From contig CALSNT010000017.1 in assembly GCA_943787785.1 (NCBI GenBank), forward strand, positions 124,001 to 188,000: DNA of 64,000 nucleotides, given 5' to 3'. Under the pieces are notes generated by a model. It saw only the letters and a list, made by a program, of their open reading frames with translations. It searched no databases and was not told the DNA's origin. The translations under genes and the position numbers were made by a program. Position 1 is the first letter of the stretch; every line of letters starts with the position of its first letter. Shown here in pieces: positions 33,540 through 42,661 of the stretch. This DNA is from an uncultured Paracoccaceae bacterium (lineage in GTDB: Bacteria > Pseudomonadota > Alphaproteobacteria > Rhodobacterales > Rhodobacteraceae).

Positions 33540-34357
33540 ACCGACCGCTCCCGAAGGCGCGGATCCAGCAGATCGCGCAGCCCGTCGCCCATCAGGTTCA
33601 GACCAAGTACAGTGAGGATAATTGCAAGGCCGGGGATCAGTGCGAGATGCGGCGCGATGGACACCAGCGTTTGCGCGTCCGCCAACATCCGCCCCCAACT
33701 TGGTGTCGGCGGTTGCGCGCCAAGGCCCACGTAGCTGAGTCCCGCCTCAGCAAGAATGCCCAAGCTGAACTGGATTGTTCCCTGCACGATCAACAGGTTG
33801 GCGATGTTGGGCAAGATATGCTCGGCGCTGATCCGGGCCGCGCCCTTACCCGCGACGCGTGCGGCCATTATGAACTCGCGCCCCCAGAGGCTTAGTGCAC
33901 CGCTTCGGGTCAGGCGGGCGAAAACGGGGATATTGAATATGCCGATGGCGATGATGGCATTCACTGCGCTTGCCCCGAAGACAGCAGTGATCAGGATCGC
34001 AATGACGAGGCTGGGGAAAGCAAAGATCAGGTCGTTGCCGCGCATTATGACTTCGTCGAGCCAACCACCATGGCGCGCCGCCGCCGTCAGCCCCAGCGGG
34101 ACACCGGCCAGCATCCCGATGCCCACAGCCACTAGTGCCACCGCAATCGAAGTGCGCGCACCCACCATGATCATCGTCAGAATGTCGCGGCCAAAATGAT
34201 CCGTGCCCAGCAGATTGCCGTCTCCCGGGCGCTTCAGCTTGCCCGCAATATCGAGCACGGTGTGGTCGGAGGGCGTCCAGACAAACGAAATCAGGGCGCC
34301 CACAACGAAAAGCCCCGTCAGAACAGCGCCCAATACCAGATTGCGATTCCACCGCAT
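33536..34357 (-). CDS. Dipeptide-type ABC permease (DppC-like), 273 aa
   Basis: This inner-membrane permease of the DppC/OppC family has an N-terminal helix (LVLGAVLTGLFVVGALISFVW), the LGTDHFGRDILTMIM motif, and an EAA loop (EFIMAARVAGKGAARIS followed by HILPN). Its start shares one base with the stop of the DppB-like gene (34357). Length is usual for the family. It forms the translocation pore with the DppB-like protein. Confidence 0.9.
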   Translation of the reverse strand: MRWNRNLVLGAVLTGLFVVGALISFVWTPSDHTVLDIAGKLKRPGDGNLLGTDHFGRDILTMIMVGARTSIAVALVAVGIGMLAGVPLGLTAAARHGGWLDEVIMRGNDLIFAFPSLVIAILITAVFGASAVNAIIAIGIFNIPVFARLTRSGALSLWGREFIMAARVAGKGAARISAEHILPNIANLLIVQGTIQFSLGILAEAGLSYVGLGAQPPTPSWGRMLADAQTLVSIAPHLALIPGLAIILTVLGLNLMGDGLRDLLDPRLRERSV

Positions 34358-35304
34358 CAGGTACGGGTCCGCAAGCGAGGGTCAACGGCGGCATAGGCCA
34401 GATCGACAAGAAAATTCACGCAGATCACGGCGAAGACCAGCAGCATGACGACAGACTCGACGACAATCAGATCGCGCTGGCTGATGCTCTGGAACACCAA
34501 CCGTCCAAGACCCGGCAGGAAAAACACCTGCTCGATGATGATCCCGCCCGCCAGCAGAAACGAGAATTGCAGGCCCAGAATCGTCAACACGGGGATCAGG
34601 GCGTTGCGCACCCCGTGTTTCCACAGGGCATGGCGACGGCTCAGCCCTTTGGCGCGGGCGGTGCGCATGAAATCCTCGTCCAGCATGTCCAGCAAGGACG
34701 ACCGCATGACCCGCGCCAGAATTGCCGCTTGCGGCAGGGCCAGACTGATTGCGGGCAGCGTCAGTGCCTTCATGCCGCCCCAGAAACCCTTCTCCCACCC
34801 CGGAAAGCCACCGGCAGAGAACCAGCGCAGGTTGATGGCAAAGACCAGCACCATCATCATCGCGAACCAGAAATTCGGCACCGCAACGCCAAGCTGCGAC
34901 AGCCCGATCACGGCCGTATCACCTGCCTTGCCACGCCGGCTGGCGGCGTAAATCCCCGCCGGAAAAGCAATCAAAGTGCTCAGCGTCAGTGCGTAAACTG
35001 CCAGCGGTAACGACACCCGCATTCGATCCGAAATCATCTCGGCCACCGGGGTGCGATAGGTGTAGGAGGTGCCGAAGTCCAAACGCATTAGCCCGCTAAC
35101 CCAGTCAAAATACCTCTGGTATCGTGGCACATCGAGGCCCAACTCGGCCCTGAGCGCGGCCACCGTATCCGGCTGCGCATTGATCCCCAGCATGTAGCTT
35201 GCCGGATCGCCCGGCGCGACCTCGACCACCAGAAAGATAACCAGCGAGGCGACTGCCAAGCTGATGATTAGGGAGGACAATCGGCGGAGAGCGTACCTGA
35301 ACAT
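34357..35304 (-). CDS. Dipeptide-type ABC permease (DppB-like), 315 aa
   Basis: This inner-membrane permease of the DppB/OppB family starts with YALRRLSSLIISLAVASLVIF, then the EVAPGDPASYMLG motif of the periplasmic loop, and carries the EAA loop (DFMRTARAKGLSRRHALWKHG followed by RNALIP). About six helices are visible. The solute-binding gene lies 108 bp upstream; that gap holds no gene that I can see and may contain an mRNA processing site or hairpin. Confidence 0.9.
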   Translation of the reverse strand: MFRYALRRLSSLIISLAVASLVIFLVVEVAPGDPASYMLGINAQPDTVAALRAELGLDVPRYQRYFDWVSGLMRLDFGTSYTYRTPVAEMISDRMRVSLPLAVYALTLSTLIAFPAGIYAASRRGKAGDTAVIGLSQLGVAVPNFWFAMMMVLVFAINLRWFSAGGFPGWEKGFWGGMKALTLPAISLALPQAAILARVMRSSLLDMLDEDFMRTARAKGLSRRHALWKHGVRNALIPVLTILGLQFSFLLAGGIIIEQVFFLPGLGRLVFQSISQRDLIVVESVVMLLVFAVICVNFLVDLAYAAVDPRLRTRT

Positions 35305-35412
35305 GCAAGCGACACTAGGCGGGGGTGTGCGGGGCGTCCAGATCGCAAACAGATCGGAAAAGGGTCGCCACTTGGCAACCCTTTCAGGGAGCCAGCGCGA
35401 CTGGTGTAATGT

Positions 35413-36891
35413 CTACTCCGCCCAGTAAACCGCTGTCAGATCAATCGCCTGGGTCGGCTGGTTGGTCCAGATTCCCACCACGTTCGCCTTGGCAACGCCA
35501 AGTGCTGCCAACTGGAACAGATATCCGTTGACGTAATTCTCCGAGATATTGCGCTGTGCGTCCGCCATCAGAGCATTGCGGGCGTCCGGATCGGTGGTTG
35601 AATTCAGCTCGGTCATGATCGCCTGGAACTCTTCCGTGCCATACTGGAAGTAGTAGTCCGGGTTGCCATAGATGCCGATGTCCATAGGTTCGGTATGGCT
35701 GACAATGGTCATGCCGAAGTCCTTGCCACGGAACGCCTCTTCCAGCCACTGCGCCCATTCGAGGTTGGTGATCTCGGTCTCGATGCCAACGGCGCGCAAC
35801 TGGGCGGCGATGATCTCTCCGCCCCGGCGCGCGTAGGAGGGCGGCGGCAGTTTCAGCGTGGTGGTGAAGCCGTCGGCCAGTCCCGCCTCGGCCAGCAGAG
35901 CTTTGGATTTTTCGGGGTCGTATTCCGAGTTGCCGGTCAGATCCACATAGGCTGGGTTGTGCGGCGCGAAATGGGTGCCGATTGGCGTTCCATAGCCGAA
36001 CATCGCCCCGTCAATGATCGCTTGGCGATCAATCGCATGGGTGATTGCCTGACGCACCAGTATGTTATCCATCGGTGGCATCTTGTTGTTGATTGCAAGG
36101 ATCGTCTCGCCCTCGGTCGAACCGACAAGCACCGTAAAGCGCGGATCCGCCTCGAACTGAGGCAGGTTTTCCGGTGCCGGAAAGCCGATAAATGCGTCGA
36201 TATCCTCGGCCATCATCGCGCCGAACGCCGCCGTCGGGTCATTGATGAACTTGAACGTCGCGCTTTCCAGCTTGGCCGGCGTTCCCCAATAGTCATCGTT
36301 GCGCACGATCTCGATCCGGTCGCCCTGCACCCAGTCGGCGAACTTGAAAGCGCCGGTCCCAATGGGGTTCGAGGTAATCGTTTCGATACTTTCGGGCGCG
36401 ACAATCACGGCATCGCCCCAGGCCATGTTGAACAGGAAATTGCCGTTCGGTTCGCTCAATGTCACCTGCACTGTCAGCGGGTCGATAACTGTGACATCGG
36501 TGATCCCGGCGAACAGGGGTTTCTGCGCGTTGGTGCTGTCCTCGGCGCGTGCCCGGTCGAGGCTGAATTTCACATCCTCGGCGTCCATCCCCGTGCCGTC
36601 GTGGAACGTCACGCCGTCGTGGAGTTTGAACGTGTAGGTCAGCCCGTCGTCAGAAATCTCCCAACTTTCCGCCAGCCCGGCAACGACCGAACCATCGGCC
36701 ATGAAGCGGGTCAGACCTTCGAAGATGTTGGAATAGACCACATTGTCGATCGCCCCTGCAGCGGCCGAGGTCGGATCCAAATGCGGCGGTTCCAATTGGC
36801 TACCGACGGTGATCGAGGTTTGCGCCTGCGCCAATCCAGCGCTCAGCGTCCATGCGCTGGCCAGAATTACGGCTTTTGCGGAAAATTTCAT
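35413..36891 (-). CDS. Dipeptide/oligopeptide-type ABC solute-binding protein, 492 aa
   Basis: A signal peptide (KAVILASAWTLSAGLAQAQ, ending near residue 23) leads into a family-5 solute-binding protein. Family features include SQLEPPHLDPTSAAAGAIDN, the YTFKLHDGVTFHDGTGMDAEDVKFS pattern (quoted only as its order of motifs) and NPIGTGAFKFADWV. The start ATG 36891 is chosen because the signal peptide begins there. In the operon it lies between the M20 deacylase and the permeases. The ligand may be a peptide, an N-acylated amino acid or an opine-like compound. Confidence 0.9.
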   Translation of the reverse strand: MKFSAKAVILASAWTLSAGLAQAQTSITVGSQLEPPHLDPTSAAAGAIDNVVYSNIFEGLTRFMADGSVVAGLAESWEISDDGLTYTFKLHDGVTFHDGTGMDAEDVKFSLDRARAEDSTNAQKPLFAGITDVTVIDPLTVQVTLSEPNGNFLFNMAWGDAVIVAPESIETITSNPIGTGAFKFADWVQGDRIEIVRNDDYWGTPAKLESATFKFINDPTAAFGAMMAEDIDAFIGFPAPENLPQFEADPRFTVLVGSTEGETILAINNKMPPMDNILVRQAITHAIDRQAIIDGAMFGYGTPIGTHFAPHNPAYVDLTGNSEYDPEKSKALLAEAGLADGFTTTLKLPPPSYARRGGEIIAAQLRAVGIETEITNLEWAQWLEEAFRGKDFGMTIVSHTEPMDIGIYGNPDYYFQYGTEEFQAIMTELNSTTDPDARNALMADAQRNISENYVNGYLFQLAALGVAKANVVGIWTNQPTQAIDLTAVYWAE

Positions 36892-36920
36892 CTCGGTCAC
36901 CCCCTTGGTGGCTGTCGGTA

Positions 36921-38213
36921 TCAGGTCTTGTTCGGTGTCAGCAAGGCAAACAGGCTGTGTCCTATCACCTGTGCCGACGTAATCATGTCGTCCACCCCGA
37001 TCCATTCGTCGGGTTTATGGGCCAGTTCCAGAATCCCTGGCCCGTAGGCGATACAGTTTTTCAACTTGCCGATGCGGTCAATGTGTTTCTGGTCATATGA
37101 CCCCGGAGAGGCCACATATTCCGGCGGTTTTCCCGTCACATCGCGGATCGCCTGATCAACGGTCGTCACGATAGGGGCGGACTTGTCGGTCATCGAGGGG
37201 ACCACCCGGTTCAACTCGGTCAGCTTGTAGTCAAAATCGGAGCGCGATGCCTTCAACCCGTCCAGCAGGCCGGTCACTTCTGCGGCGACGCCATCGGCAT
37301 CCTCTTCAATCAAATAACGCCTGTCGATTATGATACGACAACTGTCCGGCACACAGTGGCTGGGAAGCGCGCCAGACTCCTCATCAGGTTCCCCCTGCCC
37401 GCCGTGGATCGAGTTGATGTTCATCGTCGATGAACGCGCGCCTTCCGGGACCACTGGCATTTCGGTGTGGCGCGCGGCCATTGCCGGGAACAAATCGGTT
37501 TCAAATTTCTCCAGCACCGCGCCCATGTGACGCACTGCGCAGTCACCCAGGAACGGCATCGAACCGTGGGCGATTTCCCCGAACGTCTCGATCTCGGCCC
37601 ACCAGCCGCCGCGATGGCCAAGGCAGATGCGGTCGGGATTTAACGGTTCTGGGATGATGACGTGCTGGACGCGCTTGGGGTCAAAATAGCCAAGCTGTGC
37701 CAAATGCGCGACGCCGCCATAGCCGCCGGATTCCTCATCCGCCGTGCCCGAGATTTCGATGGCTCCTGCATAGTCCGAGCATTCTTCAATGAAGGCTTCG
37801 GCCGCAATGATCGAGGACGCCAGCCCACCCTTCATGTCGCAAGCCCCGCGCCCGTATATGCGCCCGTCTTTCAATTCGCCTCCGAAAGGATCGAACGTCC
37901 ATCCGAGGCCAACTTCGACAACATCGGTGTGGCTGTTGAAATGCACGCAATCGCCTGCCCGCTTACCCTCACGCCGCGCGATGATGTTCCAGCGCGGATA
38001 GGCGTCGCTATCGCCGGGTGCACCAGTGGCGCGTTCGAAGACGCAATGAAAGCCACGCTTGCGCAGGCGGCGTTCCAGGTAATCGCAGATCGCGTGGTAG
38101 TTTTCACCCGGCGGGTTGAGCGTCGGGATGCGGATCAGCTCTTGGGTCAGCGCGATCAGGTCGTCGCGTTTATTGGCGATGCGGGTGGACAGGGCGTCGG
38201 CAGGATCGGGCAT
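36921..38213 (-). CDS. M20-family metallohydrolase (ArgE/DapE-type deacylase), 430 aa
   Basis: This di-zinc amidohydrolase has the ligand segments HFNSHTDVV (first His, Asp) and GRGACDMKGG (bridging Asp), the SGTADEESGG segment with catalytic and ligand Glu, and the C-terminal SYDQKH His. It is cytosolic and removes an acyl group from an amino acid or hydrolyses a dipeptide. As the first gene of the transporter operon, it should process the imported substrate. A perfect CTAAGG/CCTTAG dyad lies 88-103 bp upstream of its start. Confidence 0.85.
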   Translation of the reverse strand: MPDPADALSTRIANKRDDLIALTQELIRIPTLNPPGENYHAICDYLERRLRKRGFHCVFERATGAPGDSDAYPRWNIIARREGKRAGDCVHFNSHTDVVEVGLGWTFDPFGGELKDGRIYGRGACDMKGGLASSIIAAEAFIEECSDYAGAIEISGTADEESGGYGGVAHLAQLGYFDPKRVQHVIIPEPLNPDRICLGHRGGWWAEIETFGEIAHGSMPFLGDCAVRHMGAVLEKFETDLFPAMAARHTEMPVVPEGARSSTMNINSIHGGQGEPDEESGALPSHCVPDSCRIIIDRRYLIEEDADGVAAEVTGLLDGLKASRSDFDYKLTELNRVVPSMTDKSAPIVTTVDQAIRDVTGKPPEYVASPGSYDQKHIDRIGKLKNCIAYGPGILELAHKPDEWIGVDDMITSAQVIGHSLFALLTPNKT

Positions 38214-38300
38214 TGCTGGAGTGAGTCCTGAGCGGGTTGGATCGATGCTGCGATGTTAGGGCATGAACTGAGTGCGCGAAATGGGCTATGGTCATTTGCT

Positions 38301-38316
38301 CTAAGGCGCACCTTAG
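38301..38316. promoter_or_regulatory. Perfect dyad upstream of the M20/peptide transporter operon
   Basis: CTAAGG-CGCA-CCTTAG has perfect 6-bp arms with a 4-bp centre. It lies in the 497-bp gap between the M20 gene (start 38213, minus) and hisB (start 38711, plus), nearer to M20. It is a candidate operator for a regulator encoded elsewhere. Confidence 0.4.
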
Positions 38317-38350
38317 TCGCTATTTCGCCGATATCGAGTGCAAGCCGCGC

Positions 38351-38509
38351 CAGCGACTGTCTGCGGGTAGGCGCATCGACGATAGATCGGCGCAATTTAT
38401 CGAACAGCGGCAACTCTAACTTCAATGAGAATTCAACGTCGCTGCAGCGCCTTCCCGAGGGGCAGACAGGCGCGTGTCCGGGGCCCAACGGGCTTGATTC
38501 CGGGCGAAG
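38351..38509. repeat. Intergenic structured repeat, copy A (about 160 bp)
   Basis: This occupies most of the middle of the 497-bp gap between M20 and hisB. It matches a second copy at 43451-43611: GCGGGTAGGCGC is identical in both (38363-38374, 43464-43475), and the last 63 nt agree in 49 positions by hand alignment. It contains GCGCCT...AGGCGC and CCGGGGCCC/CGGGC pairing that can form two hairpins. No protein is convincingly encoded. A 13-nt piece (CTTGATTCCGGGC) recurs at 4035-4047. Confidence 0.7.
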
Positions 38510-38602
38510 GGACGCTTGAAACGAAAGTCTTCTTCAGACGCTTTCGCAACACTTTCCACCTCACTATATCCGCCCACAACCTCCCCCCGCTCGATTGAAC
38601 CA

Positions 38603-38629
38603 CCCACCACCCAAACCCGACCCACTCCC
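38603..38629 (-). other. Candidate G-quadruplex motif (minus strand) in the hisB upstream region
   Basis: On the minus strand five GGG runs are separated by AGT, TC, TTT and TGGT, meeting the usual G3N1-7 pattern for a four-tier fold. It lies about 80 bp before the hisB start, inside a C-rich, G-poor tract (about 38570-38632). The rest of the gap, from 38630 to 38710, contains only the hisB leader with GGAG near 38699. Confidence 0.5.
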
Positions 38630-38710
38630 ATGAACACGCGCGATCAAAGGCCCTTTCGCAGGCAGGGCCACTTCCCTATAACCGCGCCCGAGCAAAGGCG
38701 GAGATTTCCC

Positions 38711-39298
38711 ATGCGGCAGGCAACCCTTACCCGGAAGACCTCGGAGACCGATATCAGCGTCGAATTGATCCTCGACGGGATCGGGCGGTTTTATAACGCC
38801 ACCGGCGTCGGGTTCTTCGATCATATGTTGGACCAACTGGCAAAACACGCGATGATTGACCTGAAAGTCCGTGCTGAGGGCGATACTCATATCGACGATC
38901 ACCACACGGTCGAAGATGTCGGTATCACTATCGGTCAGGCCTTCAAGGAGGCGATTGGCGATAAGCGCGGTATCACTCGCTATGGCGAGTGTGCGCTGCC
39001 GATGGACGACGCACTTGTGCGGGTGGCGCTTGACCTTTCGGGGCGTTCCTATCTGGTCTGGAACGTGGATTTCCCGACCTCCAAGATCGGCGATTTCGAT
39101 ACAGAACTGTTGCGCGAATTCTTCCAGGCGCTGACCAGCAACGCAGGGATTACCCTGCATGTCGATCTGGCGCATGGTCTCAACAGCCACCACATCGCCG
39201 AGGCAGCTTTCAAGGCAGTCGCCCATGCCCTGCGTCAGGCCGTGGCGCTGGATGAGCGTAAGCAGGGCGAGATCCCCTCGACCAAGGGCGCGCTGTAG
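38711..39298 (+). CDS. hisB: Imidazoleglycerol-phosphate dehydratase HisB, 195 aa
   Basis: This is the sixth enzyme of histidine synthesis, dehydrating imidazoleglycerol phosphate. The metal-binding motifs are visible: DDHHTVED in the first half and [12 protein letters not shown] in the second, plus [13 protein letters not shown] near the start. The ATG 38711 follows GGCGGAG and gives the standard monofunctional length of 195 residues. It is followed after three bases by hisH, so both are co-transcribed. Confidence 0.96.
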   Translation: MRQATLTRKTSETDISVELILDGIGRFYNATGVGFFDHMLDQLAKHAMIDLKVRAEGDTHIDDHHTVEDVGITIGQAFKEAIGDKRGITRYGECALPMDDALVRVALDLSGRSYLVWNVDFPTSKIGDFDTELLREFFQALTSNAGITLHVDLAHGLNSHHIAEAAFKAVAHALRQAVALDERKQGEIPSTKGAL

Positions 39299-39301
39299 CA
39301 C

Positions 39302-39940
39302 GTGACCACGGTTCTGATCGACTATGACAGCGGCAATCTGCATTCAGCAGAAAAGGCGTTTCAGCGCATGGCAGCCGAGGTCGGCGCGGGCGACGTGGTC
39401 GTCACGTCTGACGCCGAAGTCGTGGCGCGTGCCGATCGCATCGTACTGCCCGGCGACGGCGCATTCCCGGCCTGCCACGCCGCCCTGACCGGGCGTTCCG
39501 GCCTCTATGAGGCGATGGTCGAGGCGGTTGAGGTCAAAGGTCACCCGTTCATGGGGATCTGCGTTGGCATGCAGCTTATGGCGACACGCGGGTTGGAATA
39601 CACCGAGACTCCGGGGCTGGACTGGATCGGCGGCACCGTGGACCGGATCGCACCGACAGACCCGACGTTGAAAATTCCACACATGGGTTGGAACGATCTG
39701 GTAATCGACGCGCCGCACCCAGTGCTGGAGGGCATCTCGACAGGCGACCACGCCTATTTCGTACACTCCTACCAGATGCAGGTCGATGATCCGGCGCAAC
39801 TGCTGGCGCACTGCGATTATGGCGGGTCAATCACCGCGGTGGTTGGTACGGAAAATCGGATCGGGACGCAATTTCACCCCGAGAAAAGTCAGGCAGCAGG
39901 CCTGCGCATGATTGCAAATTTCCTGCGCTGGCAACCTTAA
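39302..39940 (+). CDS. hisH: Imidazole glycerol phosphate synthase glutaminase subunit HisH, 212 aa
   Basis: This class I glutamine amidotransferase supplies ammonia to HisF. The oxyanion/nucleophile segment is [10 protein letters not shown], and the catalytic His and Glu are in FHPEKSQ. The start is GTG at 39302, three bases after the hisB stop. The stop codon overlaps that of cobT on the other strand (TTAA, 39937-39940). hisA and hisF are not adjacent in this window. Confidence 0.95.
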   Translation: MTTVLIDYDSGNLHSAEKAFQRMAAEVGAGDVVVTSDAEVVARADRIVLPGDGAFPACHAALTGRSGLYEAMVEAVEVKGHPFMGICVGMQLMATRGLEYTETPGLDWIGGTVDRIAPTDPTLKIPHMGWNDLVIDAPHPVLEGISTGDHAYFVHSYQMQVDDPAQLLAHCDYGGSITAVVGTENRIGTQFHPEKSQAAGLRMIANFLRWQP

Positions 39941-40959
39941 TCGCCGTCGCTTACGCCAGCCTCGGCAAAACTCGCCATGCCGGAATGACAGGCAACAGCC
40001 GCTTTCAGCACGCCGAGCGCCAGCACCGCACCTGACCCTTCGCCCAGACGCAGGCCCAGGGAAAGGATAGGCTCCTTTTCCAGATCGCCGAGCAAGCGCC
40101 CGTGGGCGCCTTCTTCCGACTGATGTCCGGCCACGGCGTGGTCCAGAGCGTGGGGCGCGGCACATTCCAGCGCCGCTGCAGACGCCGTAACGATGAATCC
40201 GTCAAGAATGACCGGAATGCGCTCGATCCGAGCGCGCAGGATCGCCCCGGCAATCGCCGCCATCTCGCGCCCACCGAGGCAACGCAGTGCTTCGAGGGGG
40301 TCCGAAAGGCGCGATGCGTGGCAGGCCAAACCCGCGTCCACGACCGCCCGTTTGCGCACCAAACCGTCGTCATCGACCCCGGTGCCGCGTCCAACCCAGC
40401 CCTCCGCGCCGCCACCAAACAGCGCCGCCGCTAATGCCGCTGCGCTGGTTGTGTTGGCAATGCCCATTTCTCCGGCAATAAAAAGGTCTGCGTCCGGGTT
40501 CACCGAGCGCCAGCCTTTGCTAACAGCTTTGCAAAATTCCGATGTCGTCATCGCCGGGGCGGTAGTGAAATCCTGCGTCGGGTGCTTCAGCTCCATTGAC
40601 ACGACTTCCATCGACGCTCCGAAGGTCGCCGCCAACTGATTGATCGCAGCGCCGCCGGACTGAAAATTCGCCACCATTTGGGCCGTCACTTCGGCTGGAA
40701 ACGCCGAGACTCCCCGCGCTGCAACCCCATGATTGCCCGCAAACACGACAATCTGAGGCCGCGTAAGCGTCGGTCGTGGATCGCGCCGCCAACTTGCGTA
40801 CCAGATCGCCAGTTCCTCCAGGCGGCCAAGCGCTCCGGGCGGTTTAGTCAGCGAGCTATTACGCACCTCGGCCTCAGCCAGCACTTCAGAATCCGCCGCC
40901 GGAAGGTCAGCGAGGCAGAGATGAATATCGTCGATGCTGCGAAAGCGGGGCGTGGCCAT
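39937..40959 (-). CDS. cobT: Nicotinate-nucleotide:dimethylbenzimidazole phosphoribosyltransferase CobT, 340 aa
   Basis: This enzyme activates the lower ligand of cobalamin. The conserved [14 protein letters not shown] start, [17 protein letters not shown] loop, [13 protein letters not shown] and GRGTGVDD segments identify it, and the C-terminal catalytic region has [12 protein letters not shown]. The ATG 40959 gives a normal length. It is divergent from cobS across 78 bp, which is too short for a cobalamin riboswitch. Its 3' end overlaps hisH by 4 nt. Confidence 0.94.
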   Translation of the reverse strand: MATPRFRSIDDIHLCLADLPAADSEVLAEAEVRNSSLTKPPGALGRLEELAIWYASWRRDPRPTLTRPQIVVFAGNHGVAARGVSAFPAEVTAQMVANFQSGGAAINQLAATFGASMEVVSMELKHPTQDFTTAPAMTTSEFCKAVSKGWRSVNPDADLFIAGEMGIANTTSAAALAAALFGGGAEGWVGRGTGVDDDGLVRKRAVVDAGLACHASRLSDPLEALRCLGGREMAAIAGAILRARIERIPVILDGFIVTASAAALECAAPHALDHAVAGHQSEEGAHGRLLGDLEKEPILSLGLRLGEGSGAVLALGVLKAAVACHSGMASFAEAGVSDGD

Positions 40960-41037
40960 AGGGGACAATCCGTTGAAAATCCTGCGCGCCCTCTTTAACC
41001 GTTTGGCGTGGGTCGAAAAGGGGCAGTAGGCAGCGTG

Positions 41038-41802
41038 ATGGCAAGAAATTCCGAAGCTGGTGATATTTTCGGCGACCTTGTGCTGGCCTGCATGCTGCTG
41101 ACGCGCATTCCGATGCCGACCCAGGACGGCGTGCGCGATGTCGCGCGATCTGCATGGGCCTGGCCGCTGGTGGGGTTGCTGGTTGGGGCGCTTGCCGCGT
41201 TGGTTGCCACAATCGCACTTGCACTCGGCTTGCCAACGTCGCTGGCAGCCGTCGCCGCCCTTGGCACAAGCATCATAACTACAGGCGCAATGCACGAAGA
41301 TGGTTTGGCCGATACGTCAGACGGATTCTGGGGCGGTCGGACGATAGAACGCCGTCTTGAGATCATGCGCGACAGCCGCATCGGCAGTTACGGCGTTCTG
41401 GCGCTGTCTCTTAGTGTTCTTGCCCGCTGGACTGCCCTGAGCGCGTTGTTCGCGACCGGTTCGATCTGGGTGCCACTGCTGGTTGCCGGGGCAACGTCAC
41501 GGACCGTGATGCCCATTGCAATGCATCTTCTGCCTAATGCACGCGACGATGGGTTGTCCCATGGAACAGGCCGCCCGGATCGCCAGACCGTGTTGATCGG
41601 GCTCGCACTGACCAGTCTCGTCGTGCTGCTGCTAACCGGCACTGGCCTGTTGTGGATTGCGCTTGTCACCGCCGCCGCGTTGGCCGGAATGATCCAGATC
41701 TCCCGCCAAAAAACGGGTGGTCAGACTGGCGACACACTGGGTGCGACGCAACAGGTTTGCGAGTTGGCGGTTTTGTCGACGATGATCTCACTGGCATCGT
41801 GA
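41038..41802 (+). CDS. cobS: Adenosylcobinamide-GDP ribazoletransferase (cobalamin synthase) CobS, 254 aa
   Basis: This integral membrane enzyme joins adenosylcobinamide-GDP to alpha-ribazole in the last step of cobalamin assembly. The signature [16 protein letters not shown], with the Asp-rich metal site, is intact, and [13 protein letters not shown] follows it. Several hydrophobic segments fit the polytopic family. I use ATG 41038; GTG 41008 would add ten residues. It is divergent from cobT. Confidence 0.92.
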   Translation: MARNSEAGDIFGDLVLACMLLTRIPMPTQDGVRDVARSAWAWPLVGLLVGALAALVATIALALGLPTSLAAVAALGTSIITTGAMHEDGLADTSDGFWGGRTIERRLEIMRDSRIGSYGVLALSLSVLARWTALSALFATGSIWVPLLVAGATSRTVMPIAMHLLPNARDDGLSHGTGRPDRQTVLIGLALTSLVVLLLTGTGLLWIALVTAAALAGMIQISRQKTGGQTGDTLGATQQVCELAVLSTMISLAS

Positions 41803-41808
41803 GCCGCC

Positions 41809-41838
41809 AAAAAAGGCCCGGTGCAACTGGCCGGGCCT
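41809..41838 (-). terminator. Rho-independent terminator of carD (minus strand)
   Basis: On the minus strand AGGCCCGG and CCGGGCCT form a perfect 8-bp stem around a 9-nt loop and are followed by six T. It lies 25 bp beyond the carD stop codon and may also help end cobS transcription. Confidence 0.85.
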
Positions 41839-41863
41839 GATTGGAAGTCTGACGCTATTTGGC

Positions 41864-42379
41864 CTATGCAGCCCTGGCGCGCGACATCAGAACGTCGTTA
41901 ATCTCAGCCTGCGCGTCGACCTCCTCCGCTCCTGAAACTGCGGCAATCTCGCGGGTCAAGCGTTCCAATGCGGCCTCATAAAGCTGACGCTCAGAATAGC
42001 TCTGCTCGCGCTGATCATCGGTGCGGTGTAAGTCCCGCACCACCTCGGCAATGGCGATCAAGTCGCCGGAGTTGATCTTCTGTTCATATTCCTGCGCCCT
42101 GCGCGACCACATCGCCCGCTTGACCCGCGCTTTGCCCTTCAGCGTCTTCATTGCATGGGCAACAACATTTTCGTCGGCCAGCGGACGCATGCCCACTTCG
42201 GTCGCCTTGTTGGTCGGCACCCGCAGAGTCATCTTGTCTTTTTCAAATGCAATTACGAAGAGCTCCAGGTTCACACCGGCGATCTCCTGTTCTTCGACCT
42301 TGACGATTTTGCCGACGCCGTGGGCCGGGTAAACGACAAAATCATTCGGGCGGAAATCGGGTTTGCTGGATTTGCTCAT
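41864..42379 (-). CDS. carD: CarD-family RNA polymerase-binding transcription regulator, 171 aa
   Basis: The N-terminal CarD/TRCF RNA-polymerase-interaction domain is plain: FRPNDFVVYPAHGVGKIVKVEEQEIAG, followed by LVIAFEKDKMTLRVPTNKATEVGMR (given as order of strands). A helical C-terminal DNA-binding part includes KRAMWSRRAQEYEQKINSGD and the conserved Trp. CarD binds the beta subunit and stabilises open complexes at many promoters. ATG 42379 is chosen; GTG 42388, with AAGGA, is an alternative start. Confidence 0.92.
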   Translation of the reverse strand: MSKSSKPDFRPNDFVVYPAHGVGKIVKVEEQEIAGVNLELFVIAFEKDKMTLRVPTNKATEVGMRPLADENVVAHAMKTLKGKARVKRAMWSRRAQEYEQKINSGDLIAIAEVVRDLHRTDDQREQSYSERQLYEAALERLTREIAAVSGAEEVDAQAEINDVLMSRARAA

Positions 42380-42559
42380 GAGGGTCACAGTGTCCTTGCT
42401 ACGACCCTAGGGCGGGCCAAAAGAGATTGCGCCGGCTGCATTGGGTGCAGTCGTCGCGTGATTGTCGGTACTGGTCGATCATTTTTGGCAGGGTTTCTGC
42501 CGGTACTGCTCAAGCCATTTCAACCGTGTTTACAATGGCATCATAGCATAAATTCGCGT

Positions 42560-42591
42560 GTTACGAAAGCACCGCACCCCAAGTTACGAAA
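42560..42591. promoter_or_regulatory. Direct repeat GTTACGAAA x2, spaced 23 bp
   Basis: GTTACGAAA occurs at 42560-42568 and 42583-42591, about two helical turns apart, in the 282-bp gap upstream of carD (minus) and downstream of the ferredoxin gene (minus). It may be an activator site for carD. No gene is visible in this gap. Confidence 0.25.
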
Positions 42592-42661
42592 TCCATGGGA
42601 ATCAAACACTTGTGCTGCATCGCAGCATAACGAGAACGTCGGGACGCGAAGGCGATTCGGA

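Noticed and set aside
38422-38637. A 71-codon minus-strand frame in the M20-hisB gap
   Set aside because: It covers repeat copy A, and a loosely similar frame covers copy B; both follow the repeat's base pattern and lack a ribosome-binding site, so the repeat explains them.
40960-41037. Cobalamin riboswitch between cobT and cobS
   Set aside because: The divergent gap is only 78 bp and shows no B12-box-like sequence; the riboswitch needs about 200 nt.
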